A stretch of 64,000 nucleotides of DNA from Amoebidium appalachense (taxonomy: Eukaryota; Ichthyosporea). Of the stretch, positions 50,467-61,300 are shown in pieces. The stretch covers positions 1,984,001 through 2,048,000 of the forward strand of contig CAVNZM010000004.1 of NCBI GenBank assembly GCA_963693365.1, in the 5' to 3' direction. The translations under genes and the position numbers were made by a program. The notes under the pieces are model-generated. The model saw nothing but the letters and a program-made list of their open reading frames with translations. It was not told the origin of the DNA and made no database searches. Numbering within the stretch: position 1 is the stretch's first letter; the number at the start of each line of letters is the position of its first letter.

Positions 50467-52370
50467 TGTCGCACCACGCCCACAACCGTCGTGCCCACCC
50501 CGGCCGCCGCCACGGCCACCTCGGAAGCCGAAGCCCCCTCAGCCAGAGAGCTGGCCGACGGCCTGGGAGAGCTCAGCAACCTGCTTAACCAACGCAGTGA
50601 GTGCAGCTGGCTGTTCACCCTCCTTTTCTTCTTCCTTTTCTCCTTTCTTTCCACTTTCTTTCTTCTTCTTATCCACCTCCCACAGCGGAAAAAAGATGCG
50701 AATCTGTGTCCCAATTAAACCCTGATCACCATATGAGAATCGGGGCAAAATCGGGAAACCCGATTCGTGATTTAGCGACGTGATCGGGATGAAATTAGCC
50801 TGATTACACCCCGATTTTTTGATACCGATCACACCCTGATTCGCAAAAAAAAACCCGATCACGCCCGTGACCGGGACACCCCGATTCCTTCCCGACCTTT
50901 TTTACCTACTTCCTGCCCTTTCGATACTGGAACTTAACCCAAAGTTAAATACAAAAGAAGACAACCGCAAGAAGTCTTCAAGTTCAGGACTTGCCTGGTA
51001 TCAATCGGCCGTTTAGTTACGTGCACTTATCACCTGCGAAGAAGGGAGGTTCTGTGTTTGAAATTCACTCGGAGGACAACGGGGTGCCGTCTTGTTCACT
51101 ACATGTTGCTGGCTACCCAAAATTCTGGTTTTGTTACCCACCCTCGGTGTATCGAACGATCGTAGCCAAACTGCAGGAAGACTTAGGTGTTGAGTGCAAA
51201 AACCCCATACAACACAAGACGTTCATTCCTACCGCCGAAGCAATCATGGAATGGGTGAAGGAGGGTCTGGTCCCTGAGGTGCTGGTGCAGTACCCTGGTG
51301 ACCTTGTCATGACCACGCCGTTTGCGCTTCACTTTGGGTTCCAGTTGGGCCCAAACTTTGCACAGGCTGTCAACATTCTCTCTGAGGGTTGGCTAGCAGC
51401 AACACCCCTAGAATTGCGCTGCCGCTGCCGCTCATACTGGGACCCTAACCCCACACTTTTAGTGAGAGCCTACCAGTCTTTGTCTTGGCCCTTGCTGCCA
51501 GGTCTTGTCTTTTTTGCCCCCCCCCCCCCCCCCCCCCCCCCCCCACCACCACCACCCACCACACACACACACGCACACACACACACAACCACAGAAACAC
51601 ACACACGGTCCAAACACGTAGTACCATTGTACACAAACCAACTGCACCTCATTTTCAATGTGTTCCTCGACGTTGACGGTGCACGTGAATATCGAAAAAA
51701 CATGCGTAACTTTGCTTATATACATTTGTTATGCTTTATGCAATTGTCGTAGGCTAGCAGAATGACGTACATAATGGCAATACCATCGTGATATCGTTAC
51801 AGTATTGGTGTTGTACTTAGCATGTATTGAGAATAAGTTGGTAATGACCTCGTAATACTCTTGTGACTTCGGTCGGGATGTTGAGTGCCCAACCATTCCT
51901 ACACAGATAAATCCGGCAGCAAGGACAGCTCCAGCAGCAAGGACAGCTCCAAGCAACCCATTCCGTCGACCCCCGCCCCCGTCTCGGCCCCGATGAACTA
52001 CTCCAAACTGGACATCGCGTTTGCTGCCCTCCTGCGCGCGCAAGTGCCGGAGTTGACTGAGCGTGATGCTCTGGACATTGCTTTTGGCACGGAGACACCA
52101 TCGAAAAGGGTAGGCATCGCGAATTTCGCTACGACGGGTGTCCTCAAGCGGGCCGCTCCCTCCCAGGACGACGACCCCCCCAAGAAGCCCAAGGTCAAGA
52201 AGATGAAGATGTCTGATGTGTCCTCCAATGAGGCTACTGCGGATGATGAGTTGATGCTGAACACCACTGTGGTAATGCATCCCCGGCCCCCCATCCTCCC
52301 CATCCAGCCCCCTCCCCCCCCCCCCCCCCCCCTCCCCTGCCCCCCTCCCAATGACACCGCCAAACCTTGA
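50467..52370 (+). CDS. JmjC-domain protein, KDM4-like histone demethylase candidate (partial model)
   Basis: Exons supported: about 50467-50596 (Ala/Thr/Pro-rich, ending LSNLLNQR before GTGAGT), 50983-51461 and about 51903-52370. The middle exon is most of a JmjC fold. It contains FSYVHLSPAKKGGSVFEIHS, then EDNGVPSCSLHVAGYPKFWF, QYPGDLVMTTPFALHFGF and NFAQAVNILSEGW. The Fe(II) triad H-x-E...H is present (HSED and the His of LHFGF). Two close Cys after the domain (LRCRC) recall the zinc site of KDM4 enzymes. JmjC enzymes are 2-oxoglutarate dioxygenases that demethylate histone lysines. The last exon has a Ser/Lys-rich start and a basic PPKKPKVKKMK, a likely nuclear signal. The junction between 51461 and 51903 does not keep phase, so an exon is missing there, and the 5' end is unknown. 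Confidence 0.65.
50717..50890. repeat. degenerate short repeats in a JmjC intron
   Basis: CCCGATT/AATCGGG and CTGATCAC/GATCACAC words recur about a dozen times in both orientations over 170 bp, separated by a few bases. Confidence 0.6.
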
Positions 52371-52440
52371 AGACATCGTCCCCCCCCCCCCCCCCCCCCC
52401 CCCCTCCCAATGACACGGCCAAACCTTGAAGACAACGTTT
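52323..52440. repeat. 59-bp tandem duplication at the JmjC 3' end
   Basis: CTCCCAATGACACCGCCAAA with CCTTGAAGACA after a C run occurs at 52345 and again at 52404 with few differences. The first copy contains the TGA stop (52368-52370). Confidence 0.85.
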
Positions 52441-52530
52441 GAAGTAATTAAGAATGTTCAACCGCACTTGTGTATCAAATCCAAACCCCTAAAAACCCTA
52501 TTCTATGGTTCACGTCAGTTAACGAATCAA

Positions 52531-54049
52531 TTAGTCATGTGCATCATCCGATATGGGTGGTGGGGGTACACTACCACTGCCACCAGCCTCTACATCCGAG
52601 TCATCCTCTATAAATGCGCTACCAACGCCTATGAATGCTGTATTTGGTGAGTTGCCATTTTTGGGCATATTCTCGTTAACAGTAATTTTAACGCTAGGCT
52701 GTGCGTTTGTGTAAGTAAATACACATGTATCTCCGGCGGTTGCATAAGTATAAGAGATAATGCTGTCGTTGCTTGCATTTATATTGATATCATCCTCTCC
52801 ACTACTTAAATCCATAGCTACCCCTGAATCGAAAGAGGTGTCATCCTGCCCTGGAGGGGGTGGGGGTGGGGGGGGTGGGGGGGGAGGGGGGAATGCGACA
52901 AAAGACAATAATTGTGGGGCACAGTGCAACCACGAATCTTCCTTTTACACGCGTCACAAGAAGCAGGTTTGTGATAACACGTACACATAAAGGCTAGAGG
53001 GCAGTATTCAATAATCTCAGATGACTCTAAAATTGTGTCTGGTGCTAACTCTTGCGGGTGTGGCGTAGGTGCTGTCAGGTCCAGCTGCTCGTTGAGTAAC
53101 AGAGCTGTCTCAGGGGACAACGGCAGGGGGCGCGCATGTCCCTGTGGGGCACCACCGGAGGTAAGTCCAAATGTTTCGGGGAAAATCTTGCCTACTAAGC
53201 CCTTAGTGAGTGTGTGCAGTGTTTCGTTTTCCATGTCAAGCAAGTCTACAGTTGCCACTACATAATCCCGTGGTAGTATGGATGTGTTTGAGTAGTTAAC
53301 AATGGGGATGGATACGGGGTGTGTGGTGGCATATGTGACTATGGGGCATACCATGCTTCTGTGTGTGTTATTTAAATCTTTTGTGGTAATAAATGTAGCA
53401 GCGAAGGGGCCGGGAGGAGGGGGGGGGTGTATGGTGACATCAATTGTGTTAAGTCCGGGAGAGAGGTGTTGTTGGTGCGAGCATCTAGCAACAAAAGTTG
53501 TGGTAGGGGATGACTGACTAAAGGAAGGGGGGGATGCAGGGGGGGGTGGGGGTGTGTACCTGTGGCAGCGTCATCGCAGATATCAGCGGCTGCGTAGGCA
53601 ACCAGCGGTACGGGAGGGGTATTCACGGCATACTCCACCATGGGCTCCATCTTGATGCGCTTGTTCACCGTAGGTGAGTTAGCGGGGCTGCGCATGCGGG
53701 GAGTGGAGATAGGAGAGTAGCTGGGGGTGGCTACTGTGGGCCCCGTGGGTGGGCTCCAGTAGGGGTCCATGTGGGTGTGGTACTTGGGGTTGTAGGAGCC
53801 AAAGAGAATGTGGTCCTCTAAGAAACCCATGGGGTTTTGGCAGTGCTTCTTGATCATAGTGCGGGTTTCTGTGTGTGTGGAATGTGTGGTGTGGGTGGGG
53901 GGGGAGGGGGGGGGAGGGTGGGAGTGGTGTGTGTGAGTAGGGATTTCAGTTGTTCTACCATCAGGGAGAGATAGAGTAAGGGAGTGCCAAGTATACGTGA
54001 CTGTGCACACTGCTGCTAGAGCTGCCCAAAAACTATTCCCTAGGAGCAC
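52531..54049 (-). pseudogene. continuation of the Gag-protease polyprotein in shifted frames
   Basis: Three successive open segments (54049-53372, 53354-52818, 52929-52531) follow, each displaced by -1 relative to the one before; the breaks lie at or near C/G runs (54062-54065, about 53528-53556, 52856-52893). The text is coherent across them: end of protease, a Pro/Ser-rich spacer, then GLNTIDVTIH, NTSILPRDYVVATVDLLDME and a Cys-rich CTCYHKPASCDACKRK. The GLNTIDVTI to VATVDLL stretch looks like the protease-RT connector of Ty3/gypsy pol. No RT follows. Confidence 0.55.
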
Positions 54050-56298
54050 AGGTGTCTGTACGGGGTTTGGGGTGTGTTGTGTGTGTCTGTAATACGAAAG
54101 GGGTAGTTAACAGAAACACGTAAACCATCTTTCCCAATTAAACAAATCTCTACCATGCCCTGGCTGTGTACGTTTACTGACTGATTTCCTATCCCATAGA
54201 TAGCTACGGGGGGGATCTTGCTATATTTCACACCAAAGTGATCTGCCTGCGCTCGAGACATAATAGCCGGACCAGCACCTGTGTCCATACACGCATATGT
54301 GGGAATGCCATTTATTTCACAATCGAGCATAGTGGCAGACGTACGAATATAGGGTACAGATGCCTTACCTTCCGATAATTCGAAGGGAATCAGATGGCCG
54401 TCACTCTTGTTGAACAGACCATCCTCGTAAATCATGGCAACATATTCCCAATACTTGAAGACAGTGGTCTGGGGCTTGCCGTATAGCACTCTGTGCACAT
54501 GAGACATCACGTGATCGATGCAAGTGTCGGGATCAAGGTGGCCGAGCTTAAGATGGCGGCGGATAAGGTTGATCATGAACATGTTGTGTTCCTTGAGAAG
54601 AGTGTCGAACCACATGTGCTGGAAGGTGATCATTGCAGCGTGGTGGGGATCCTCTGGGTCGTTGCGGAAGTTATCCCTAGCAAACACCGTTTGGGCAATC
54701 ATGTTTTCAAGAAAGTTCATGTCGCCGGGGGCAAGTGCGTGTGTGAGCTCGCTGCAGCACCAAGCGCCGGTGGTTTCGGGACTGTACGCCTCCTCAGTTT
54801 GCATGGGTGAAGGGCTCACCGTGCGGTCGGGCGTATCGGCGAGGCATGCGGTGTCGTTGTCGGCATCGGATTCGGATAACAGGGGGGGCATATCGGGATC
54901 GGTGTCCTCTCCGTCGTGTGTTGCGTTGCTGTCCGGGCTGTTAATAGTAATGATAATTTTGGCTGCAGCGGCGGAGTAAATCTTGTGGCTCGCATCATCA
55001 TCGGAATCCTCTTCGTCACTTGAATCGAAAATTCGGCGCATGCGCGGGGGGGTCGCACCTAAATTTTCGTCGCGCACAAAATACGCCATGTCGTCGAAAT
55101 CAGGTTCGACAGTCATCACCAGGTTAGCTTGGTCACGTGCATGAGTGGTACGCGGGTGCGGGGTGGGCGGGCGGGCATTGTTAACCTGCACGTGGATGGC
55201 GGGATTGGCGGTGTTGGTGTTGTTGTTGGCGGGGTTGGAGGTGACACTGGTGTTGTTGAGCTGCCCATTGTTGGCGAAATATTCGCGGGTGAGGGTGCAG
55301 TCAACTGTGTTATGAGAACGTGAGTTGGGGTGGAATACACAGTGTTTTCGGTTGCGGAAGCGGGGATCATTATTGTGATTGCGGCGGCGGTATGCGTTAT
55401 ACGCGTTTGTGCGGGGGCGGGTGTGTGGTGAGAAGGGGCGGTTGGCGGGGTAATTCGGTGGTGAGAAGGGGCGGTTGGGGGGGTAATTTGGTTTGGGAGA
55501 GTATGGGGGGGGGCTGGGATTTTGTGGATTAGGGGTTTGGGGTTCTTGTACGACATTTACAGTGGAAAATGAAATTTTTCTATTATTATCTGGATTTTCG
55601 GAGATAGCCATTTGATATTCGCAGGCACTTCTAAGTACATCTAAATTGCGTGGTGCATCTGCAGGTAGTTTAGCTTTAAGGTGTGCGGGTATACCTTCCC
55701 ATAATTTAAAACAGAATTTCTCTCCACTAGATGGTTCATTTGCAATTATAGCTAATTTTCTTTTTACTGCCATATACTTTCCGAATGATTCTCCTGGCTT
55801 CATTTTATAATTATTATATTTAGATAGTGCGCCTATGCGTGCGGCAGGGCTATTATATTCATCACGCAATATTTGACAGAGTGCTTTAAATACTTCGTTG
55901 TAGCTGTTGTGTTCTTTATATAATTTGGACACTGTTTGGTCTGTGAGTAATTCCCTTGCAGTGCCTTTGCACTGGTCAACCAATAAATTACATCCCTCTT
56001 TTGCGCTAAAGTTGAAACGGTTAATATGATCCGTAATTTGCTTAATATAAGATTCAACATGGGCACGTGCAGTGTTGGTAATATCTGATATTTCACCATA
56101 AAATTTATCACCAGTATAGCGTTTAAGATAGTGTTTACCTTCAGTGGTGTCTTTTTCTTCCTTCTCGCTCTCGCTGTTGCGCTTCTCTGTTATGTAATCT
56201 GTCTCTTCTTCCTCGTTCTCACTCAGAACGGGAGAGACGGGGCGCTCGTTCTCCTCATCGGAGTTAACGTTTTTCTGACTACGTGTGGAGGGTGCCAT
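54040..56298 (-). CDS. retrotransposon Gag-protease polyprotein
   Basis: 752 codons open from ATG at 56298. Residues 1-45 are acidic/basic. A Gag capsid-like helical region follows to about 240 (LLVDQCKGTARELL, LRDEYNSPAARIGAL, KPGESFGKYMAVKRKL), then a Pro-rich linker and a zinc-knuckle-like CVFHPNSRSHNTVDC near 319. An acidic central part follows, and a retropepsin starting near 660 has the catalytic MDTGAG. The frame stops within the protease (TPQTPYRHLCS). The expected end of the fold, VLLGNSFWAALAAV, continues in the -1 frame from 54049. The break sits at the G4 (plus) run 54062-54065. The arrangement is that of Ty3/gypsy-type elements; family assignment is inference. Confidence 0.8.
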   Translation of the reverse strand: MAPSTRSQKNVNSDEENERPVSPVLSENEEEETDYITEKRNSESEKEEKDTTEGKHYLKRYTGDKFYGEISDITNTARAHVESYIKQITDHINRFNFSAKEGCNLLVDQCKGTARELLTDQTVSKLYKEHNSYNEVFKALCQILRDEYNSPAARIGALSKYNNYKMKPGESFGKYMAVKRKLAIIANEPSSGEKFCFKLWEGIPAHLKAKLPADAPRNLDVLRSACEYQMAISENPDNNRKISFSTVNVVQEPQTPNPQNPSPPPYSPKPNYPPNRPFSPPNYPANRPFSPHTRPRTNAYNAYRRRNHNNDPRFRNRKHCVFHPNSRSHNTVDCTLTREYFANNGQLNNTSVTSNPANNNTNTANPAIHVQVNNARPPTPHPRTTHARDQANLVMTVEPDFDDMAYFVRDENLGATPPRMRRIFDSSDEEDSDDDASHKIYSAAAAKIIITINSPDSNATHDGEDTDPDMPPLLSESDADNDTACLADTPDRTVSPSPMQTEEAYSPETTGAWCCSELTHALAPGDMNFLENMIAQTVFARDNFRNDPEDPHHAAMITFQHMWFDTLLKEHNMFMINLIRRHLKLGHLDPDTCIDHVMSHVHRVLYGKPQTTVFKYWEYVAMIYEDGLFNKSDGHLIPFELSEGKASVPYIRTSATMLDCEINGIPTYACMDTGAGPAIMSRAQADHFGVKYSKIPPVAIYGIGNQSVNVHSQGMVEICLIGKDGLRVSVNYPFRITDTHNTPQTPYRHLCS

Positions 56299-57389
56299 GG
56301 TGATATTTTTATCTTGAGGTATGTGAGTACTAGCTACTTGTACTGTCGGAGAGTTTGCAATAATGCGGACACGTTGCTAAGCCCACGCAGGTGTCTCTGC
56401 TACCACGAAAAGGACGGCAGTAAAGCAGCCAGTAGAATACGCATAAGTTAGTTTTAGTTTGTCAATGCTGTTTATTTCTGTAGGCAGCCTGGCCATACAC
56501 AGGAATGTAGAGGGTTGATATGAGACGAAATGCCGATGCACCACCTACAACGTAGACGACTGGAGACGTATCGAGAGGAAATTACCGATCTAACTAAGCG
56601 TAAGGGTTGTAACTACATCGAGGAATCGGTTGGTCTACCTGTCTAAGACTGAAACTAAACGCGGTTTATATACTAGCTGGAAGGTTCCCGAAAGTCCTAT
56701 AAGAAGTTTCTAAGAAAATCCCGATGACTACACGATCACTAATTGTATACTACTCGCTGATTATGAATTTCGCCGAGCAAAGATTAACATATCAAAAGTA
56801 GAATCGCCAGTCATCTAAGATTACGAACCCCGGTAGTTCGCGGCTCACTGTGCATTCAGACATGGTCTCATACAATACAATTCATATGTACAACTGTACC
56901 TAATAATATCTCAGTGAATATATTTATAGCTTATGTGCAACACTATTTATCACTCAAATGTCAGTATAATATTTTAAGACTTCGATTTGACACACTCTAT
57001 ACACACTCTAATTTCCCACTAGGGATCTGATGGTTACGTAACTAGTGAGCCAGTGGCTCACTGTCCAGCCAATGATAATAATGAATATCAATAAATATGG
57101 ATTCCACAGAACAGACTGATACTTTGGCGATGTTTTTCATGTTCACACCTGACGCTTGTATTTCCTGGGTAATTACCCTTTGCAATCTCTTGGCTCTGTT
57201 ATAGGATGCTCTTGGCTCTTGGCTCTATTATAATTGGCGAATTTTTAAATACTTTTTGTGGTTGTTTCTTGGCTCGCTTTCTCATTGCTCGCATGCTCTC
57301 GTATGATGAAAAGTTCTCCAATATAGAGTCATAAGCTTTCGTGATTTAGAACCAATTAGAATATAATAAATATTAACGACTTTGCGCTA
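56299..57389. other. AT-rich region between the two retroelements
   Basis: Should include the leader and perhaps the LTR of the Gag-protease element, but with no second copy in the window its LTR cannot be delimited. No gene seen. Confidence 0.4.
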
Positions 57390-57960
57390 TGACATACTGC
57401 AAAGACTCAGACATATCACACTTAACCTTGATGATTGGTTAAAGCCCGGCAACACATGAAAACTAAAGTAAATTAATGAAGTCTAAACACACATGCTATT
57501 CTAATTGTAGCCTAAGTGTGTTACCGTCCAATGAACACGTATTAGGTAACACAAATCTACCTAACATATATTAGTAGAAAAGAAATACGATTATACACAT
57601 GAAGACAAAGAGAGAAAGAAAAGAAAATAAGGAAGGAGAAGGAGGAAGGAAAAGAGAGCACAGATCAACAAACAAGATAGTAATAGCATAACTATAACCA
57701 GAGATATTTATGTACACACGAACATGTACACGTCTCTCCCTGAGTGGGTGGATCCGTGTACACACATATAAAATTTATTCTAATCGATATTACAACACAC
57801 GATTAAAGCCGATACAACACGATTACAAGTATACAAGCATATCGGAGATCGATGCTTCACTTTACATAATAGGAGTGTGGCATATACACTAAGCATATGA
57901 ACTGAAACATAACACAAACTGAGAAGATCTTACCATATGTAGATACTACGTATTACAACA
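57390..57960 (-). repeat. copia 3' LTR, 571 bp
   Basis: In sense it begins TGTTGTAATACG right after the purine tract AAGTGGGGA and ends GCAGTATGTCA, the canonical TG...CA. The part 57390-57755 is repeated at the other end. Confidence 0.8.
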
Positions 57961-58374
57961 TCCCCACTTAAGACTTTGAAGTTTGTGTTATCATATCCCC
58001 ACTGAACTAGTGAAATCTCCCCACTTGAGAACAGAAACGGAAAAAAAAATTAAAGTGTGTACTTTTCCGGGGGGGGGGGGGGGGGGGGAGAAGGGGGGGG
58101 GGAGGGGGGGGGGGGGAGGGGGGGGGGAGGGGGGGGGAAGGGGGGGGGGGGGGAAGGAACCGGGGCAAAAACAACGAATATGTATAACGTGTATAGTCGG
58201 GGTTTGATTAACTGGGTTTTAAACCAGTGAAAGATAGAGTAGAGTGATGGTACAGGTCAAACCTTATATATAAACCCTAAGTGGGCATACCCACAAAGGC
58301 AATATACATATGAAATAATGATTATAATAAAGTAAGTGGTAAACATTAGAAAATCACTCTTGAAGTAGGACGGG
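57961..58374. other. copia 3' non-coding region with poly(G) block
   Basis: Between the pol stop and the 3' LTR: the polypurine tract at 57961-57969, two further GTGGGGA words (near 58000 and 58020 on the minus strand), and a G-run block at 58071-58153. Confidence 0.6.
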
Positions 58375-61300
58375 TCAATCCACAATATCCGGCAGACAAA
58401 GTTTAGCACGATGGTTGACATGACTCGGGCCGGGGAGGGGTTTGGTGAGGATGTCAGCTAAGTTGTGGGCTGATTCAACGTAGTGGACAACCACATCCCC
58501 ACTTGCAATGTAGTCCTTGGTGTTGTGATACCGGACGGCAATGTGTTTGGTACGGTGCTTGATGCCGGTGGAGTTGACGATGGCAATGGTCGACTGGTTG
58601 TCACAGTACACCGGAGTCGGAGCAAGCATGGGGCAGCCGAGTTCCTTGAAGAGGTCACGGACCCAAGCAACTTCTTGGGTGCCAGCATTGAGAGCAATCA
58701 GCTCAGCCTCAGTGGTGCTGGTGGCTGTGATGGGCTGGAGCTTGGAGTACCAGATGATGGGCATACCAGCAAACTCGATGATGTAGCCGGTGGTAGACTT
58801 CTTGCTGTCGGCACAACCAGCAAAGTCAGCATCCGTGTAGCATTCGAGTATGGGGGGCTGGGTGGCCGAGTACTTGTAGTCAATGCCAAGGTCAATGGTG
58901 CCGAGCAGGTACCGGGCCACACGACGGAGAAGGTCCCAGTGAGTCTTGCCGGGGTTGGTGCTGAACCGACCAAGGAAGCCGATGGCATAGGCAATGTCGG
59001 GACGTGTGCACCGTGCCACCCAGAGGAGACGGCCGAGTAACTCACGGTAGGGCACGGTGAACGGTTGGGGGGGGCAGTCAGCCAGGGAGACGGTGGTGCC
59101 TGCAGGGATGGGGGTAGACTTGGACTTGGCATCGGTGAGGTTGAAGTCGTGGATGATATCCATGATGTAAGACCTCTGGTGCATGTGGAGGTGATGGGGA
59201 TCAGAGTGATTAAAATCAACACCGAGCATACGGTCAAATGGACTCATACGACAGCTGGCCATCTTGCTGATGTGGGCAGCCAGGTCACTGGAAGCAGTAG
59301 AACCCCGGGTGTTGGTGATGGTGGAGTCGTCGACGTAGTTACCAGCCCGAACCACATCGTTGTTGGGGAAGAACCGGAGGTAGATGCACGGATCGGTCTT
59401 AGTACGGGTCAGGCCATGGGCAAGAGGAATGCCGTCGAGGAAGTCGTACCAAGCCTTGGAGGCTTGCTTGAGGCCGTACAGAGCTTTCTTGAGTCTCCAG
59501 ACCTTGCCAAGTGTGGCCATGGTGATGAATCCCGGGGGTTGTTTCATGTAGATGGTCTCGGTGAGTGGGCTGTTGAGAAAGGCCGTAGACACGTCGAGTT
59601 GATGGATGTCATGACCTTCAACAACGGCCAGAGCTAGGATAGCACGGAGAGCAGCCGGACGGATGACAGGGCTCTCAATCAACTCATAGTCAACACCGTA
59701 TTGCTGACTGAAGCCTTGAGCAACACCACGTGCCTTGATCTTGGTGTCACCAGCCGAGTTGAGAGTTTTCTCGGAGACAATCCACTTGAAGCCGACGATG
59801 TTAGCACCAGGGGGAGGGTCAACAAGTTCAAAGATGTCTTTGTCGACGAAGGCTTGATACTCAGCAGTCAGGGCTGACTTGACCTGGTCACCATGGGGTC
59901 CGGAACACAGTTGACGGACAAGTTTGGGTAGTTGGTCGATGTTGATGGGGGGACCGGGGGGGACTGGGAGGGTGGTGGTGGCTTGAAGTCCAACCTTGCC
60001 CTGTAGACGGGCAGAACGACGGGGTGCAGGAACCGGGGGAGGTGGAGACGGGGGGGGGGGAACTTGGAAGTTCGGAATTGCAGGGGGGGCAACCTCCGGG
60101 CTGGACGGGGCCGAGTGGAAGTTGTCGGGGGAGCCGGGTCGGATGGGTGTGACGTTGCCAGGGGCAGGATGAGGGTCGGCAGGCTGGACGGGCACGGGGG
60201 CAGGGGGGCCGGTGGGGGGGGGTGTCGGGGGAACGACGATGGCAGGAGGGGGGCCAGAGTACACCAGACAAACATCATCTTCAGTGTCAACTGTGGGGGG
60301 TGGGGTGCTCGAGGTAGCAGTGGTGTCGGGGGTCAGAAGTGTTGATGGAATGTCGGACGGGAGATAAGCTGATTCGTCGAAAATCACATCACGGAAGAGG
60401 CCGACACGATGGGTGGTGGGATTGAAGATCCGGTGGCAGTGTGATTGAAGATCATAGCCAATATACATGCCGAGTTTGACGGTGGGGGCCAGCTTGTTCC
60501 GTTTAGAGGCTGGCACATGAGTGTAGGCAGGGCAACCGAACACCTTGAGCTCGGAGATGTCGGGCTTGACACCGTAGAAAACCTCGAATGGTGTACGACC
60601 ATTGGCAGTCGTGGACGGGGTGACGTTGATGATGTAGGCGGCATGTTGGAGGGCCTCAGCCCACAGTTTGGGGGACAGAGACTGATCTTGGACTTGATGG
60701 AGGAGGCAACGAACAATCTCTTGGAGGAACCGCATACGACGTTCAACATAGCCGTTCAGTTGAGGGCAGTCCACCGGAGCATAGCTGGCCTTGATGCCCT
60801 GGGAGAGGCAAAAAGCACGGGTAGCCTTGGAGGTGAACTCAGAGCCGGAGTCGAAGTGGTAGACACCAACTTTGGAGGGGGCATGGGTAGCAACGAGGTT
60901 GGTGTGAGCTGTGAGAATGTCCAGGGTGGTTGTACGGTCGGCCATCGGGTAGATCTTGACGAGTCCAGAGGCACGGCAGACAGTGACGAGAGCAACCTTG
61001 GAACCTCCGTACGATGTTGTGGTAGGCTCAAAAAAATCCCAATGCCATTCATGACCGGGGATGTTGGAGTGAGGACGGTCACCCTTGAACGGAGCCTTGG
61101 TGGTTTTACCCATAATGCAGCCATGACAATCAGGAACATCACAGTCGAGGACAGACGAGGGGAGACCAATGACAAGGTCGTGTTTCACCATGTCCTTGAT
61201 GCTGGTCATAGCACGGTGCCCCAGACGATTATGCCAGATGGATGGGTTAACACTGGTAGTGGCAGCCAGAGCCACAGGACGAGTGGGTGGTTGAATGGTG

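Larger units (their letters stand above)
52531..56298 (-). mobile_element. LTR-retrotransposon remnant: Gag-protease without reverse transcriptase
   Basis: Minus-strand sequence encoding Gag, a retropepsin and a downstream region, in consecutive frames, with no reverse transcriptase, RNase H or integrase before the coding potential stops at 52531. The 3' half is therefore absent. No LTR pair can be recognised around it. Confidence 0.75.

Noticed and set aside
54055-54075. programmed -1 frameshift heptamer in the Gag-protease break (CAAACCCCG)
   Set aside because: AAACCCC has the X-XXY-YYZ form but is not in the zero frame, and the break is inside the protease fold; an indel is more likely.
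53302-56451. plus-strand frames over the Gag-protease element
   Set aside because: Antisense shadows with no conserved motif.
57390-57755. the 366-bp direct repeats taken as the complete LTRs
   Set aside because: They lack a TG terminus at GGATCC and no polypurine tract precedes that point; the real 3' LTR extends to TGTTG at 57960.
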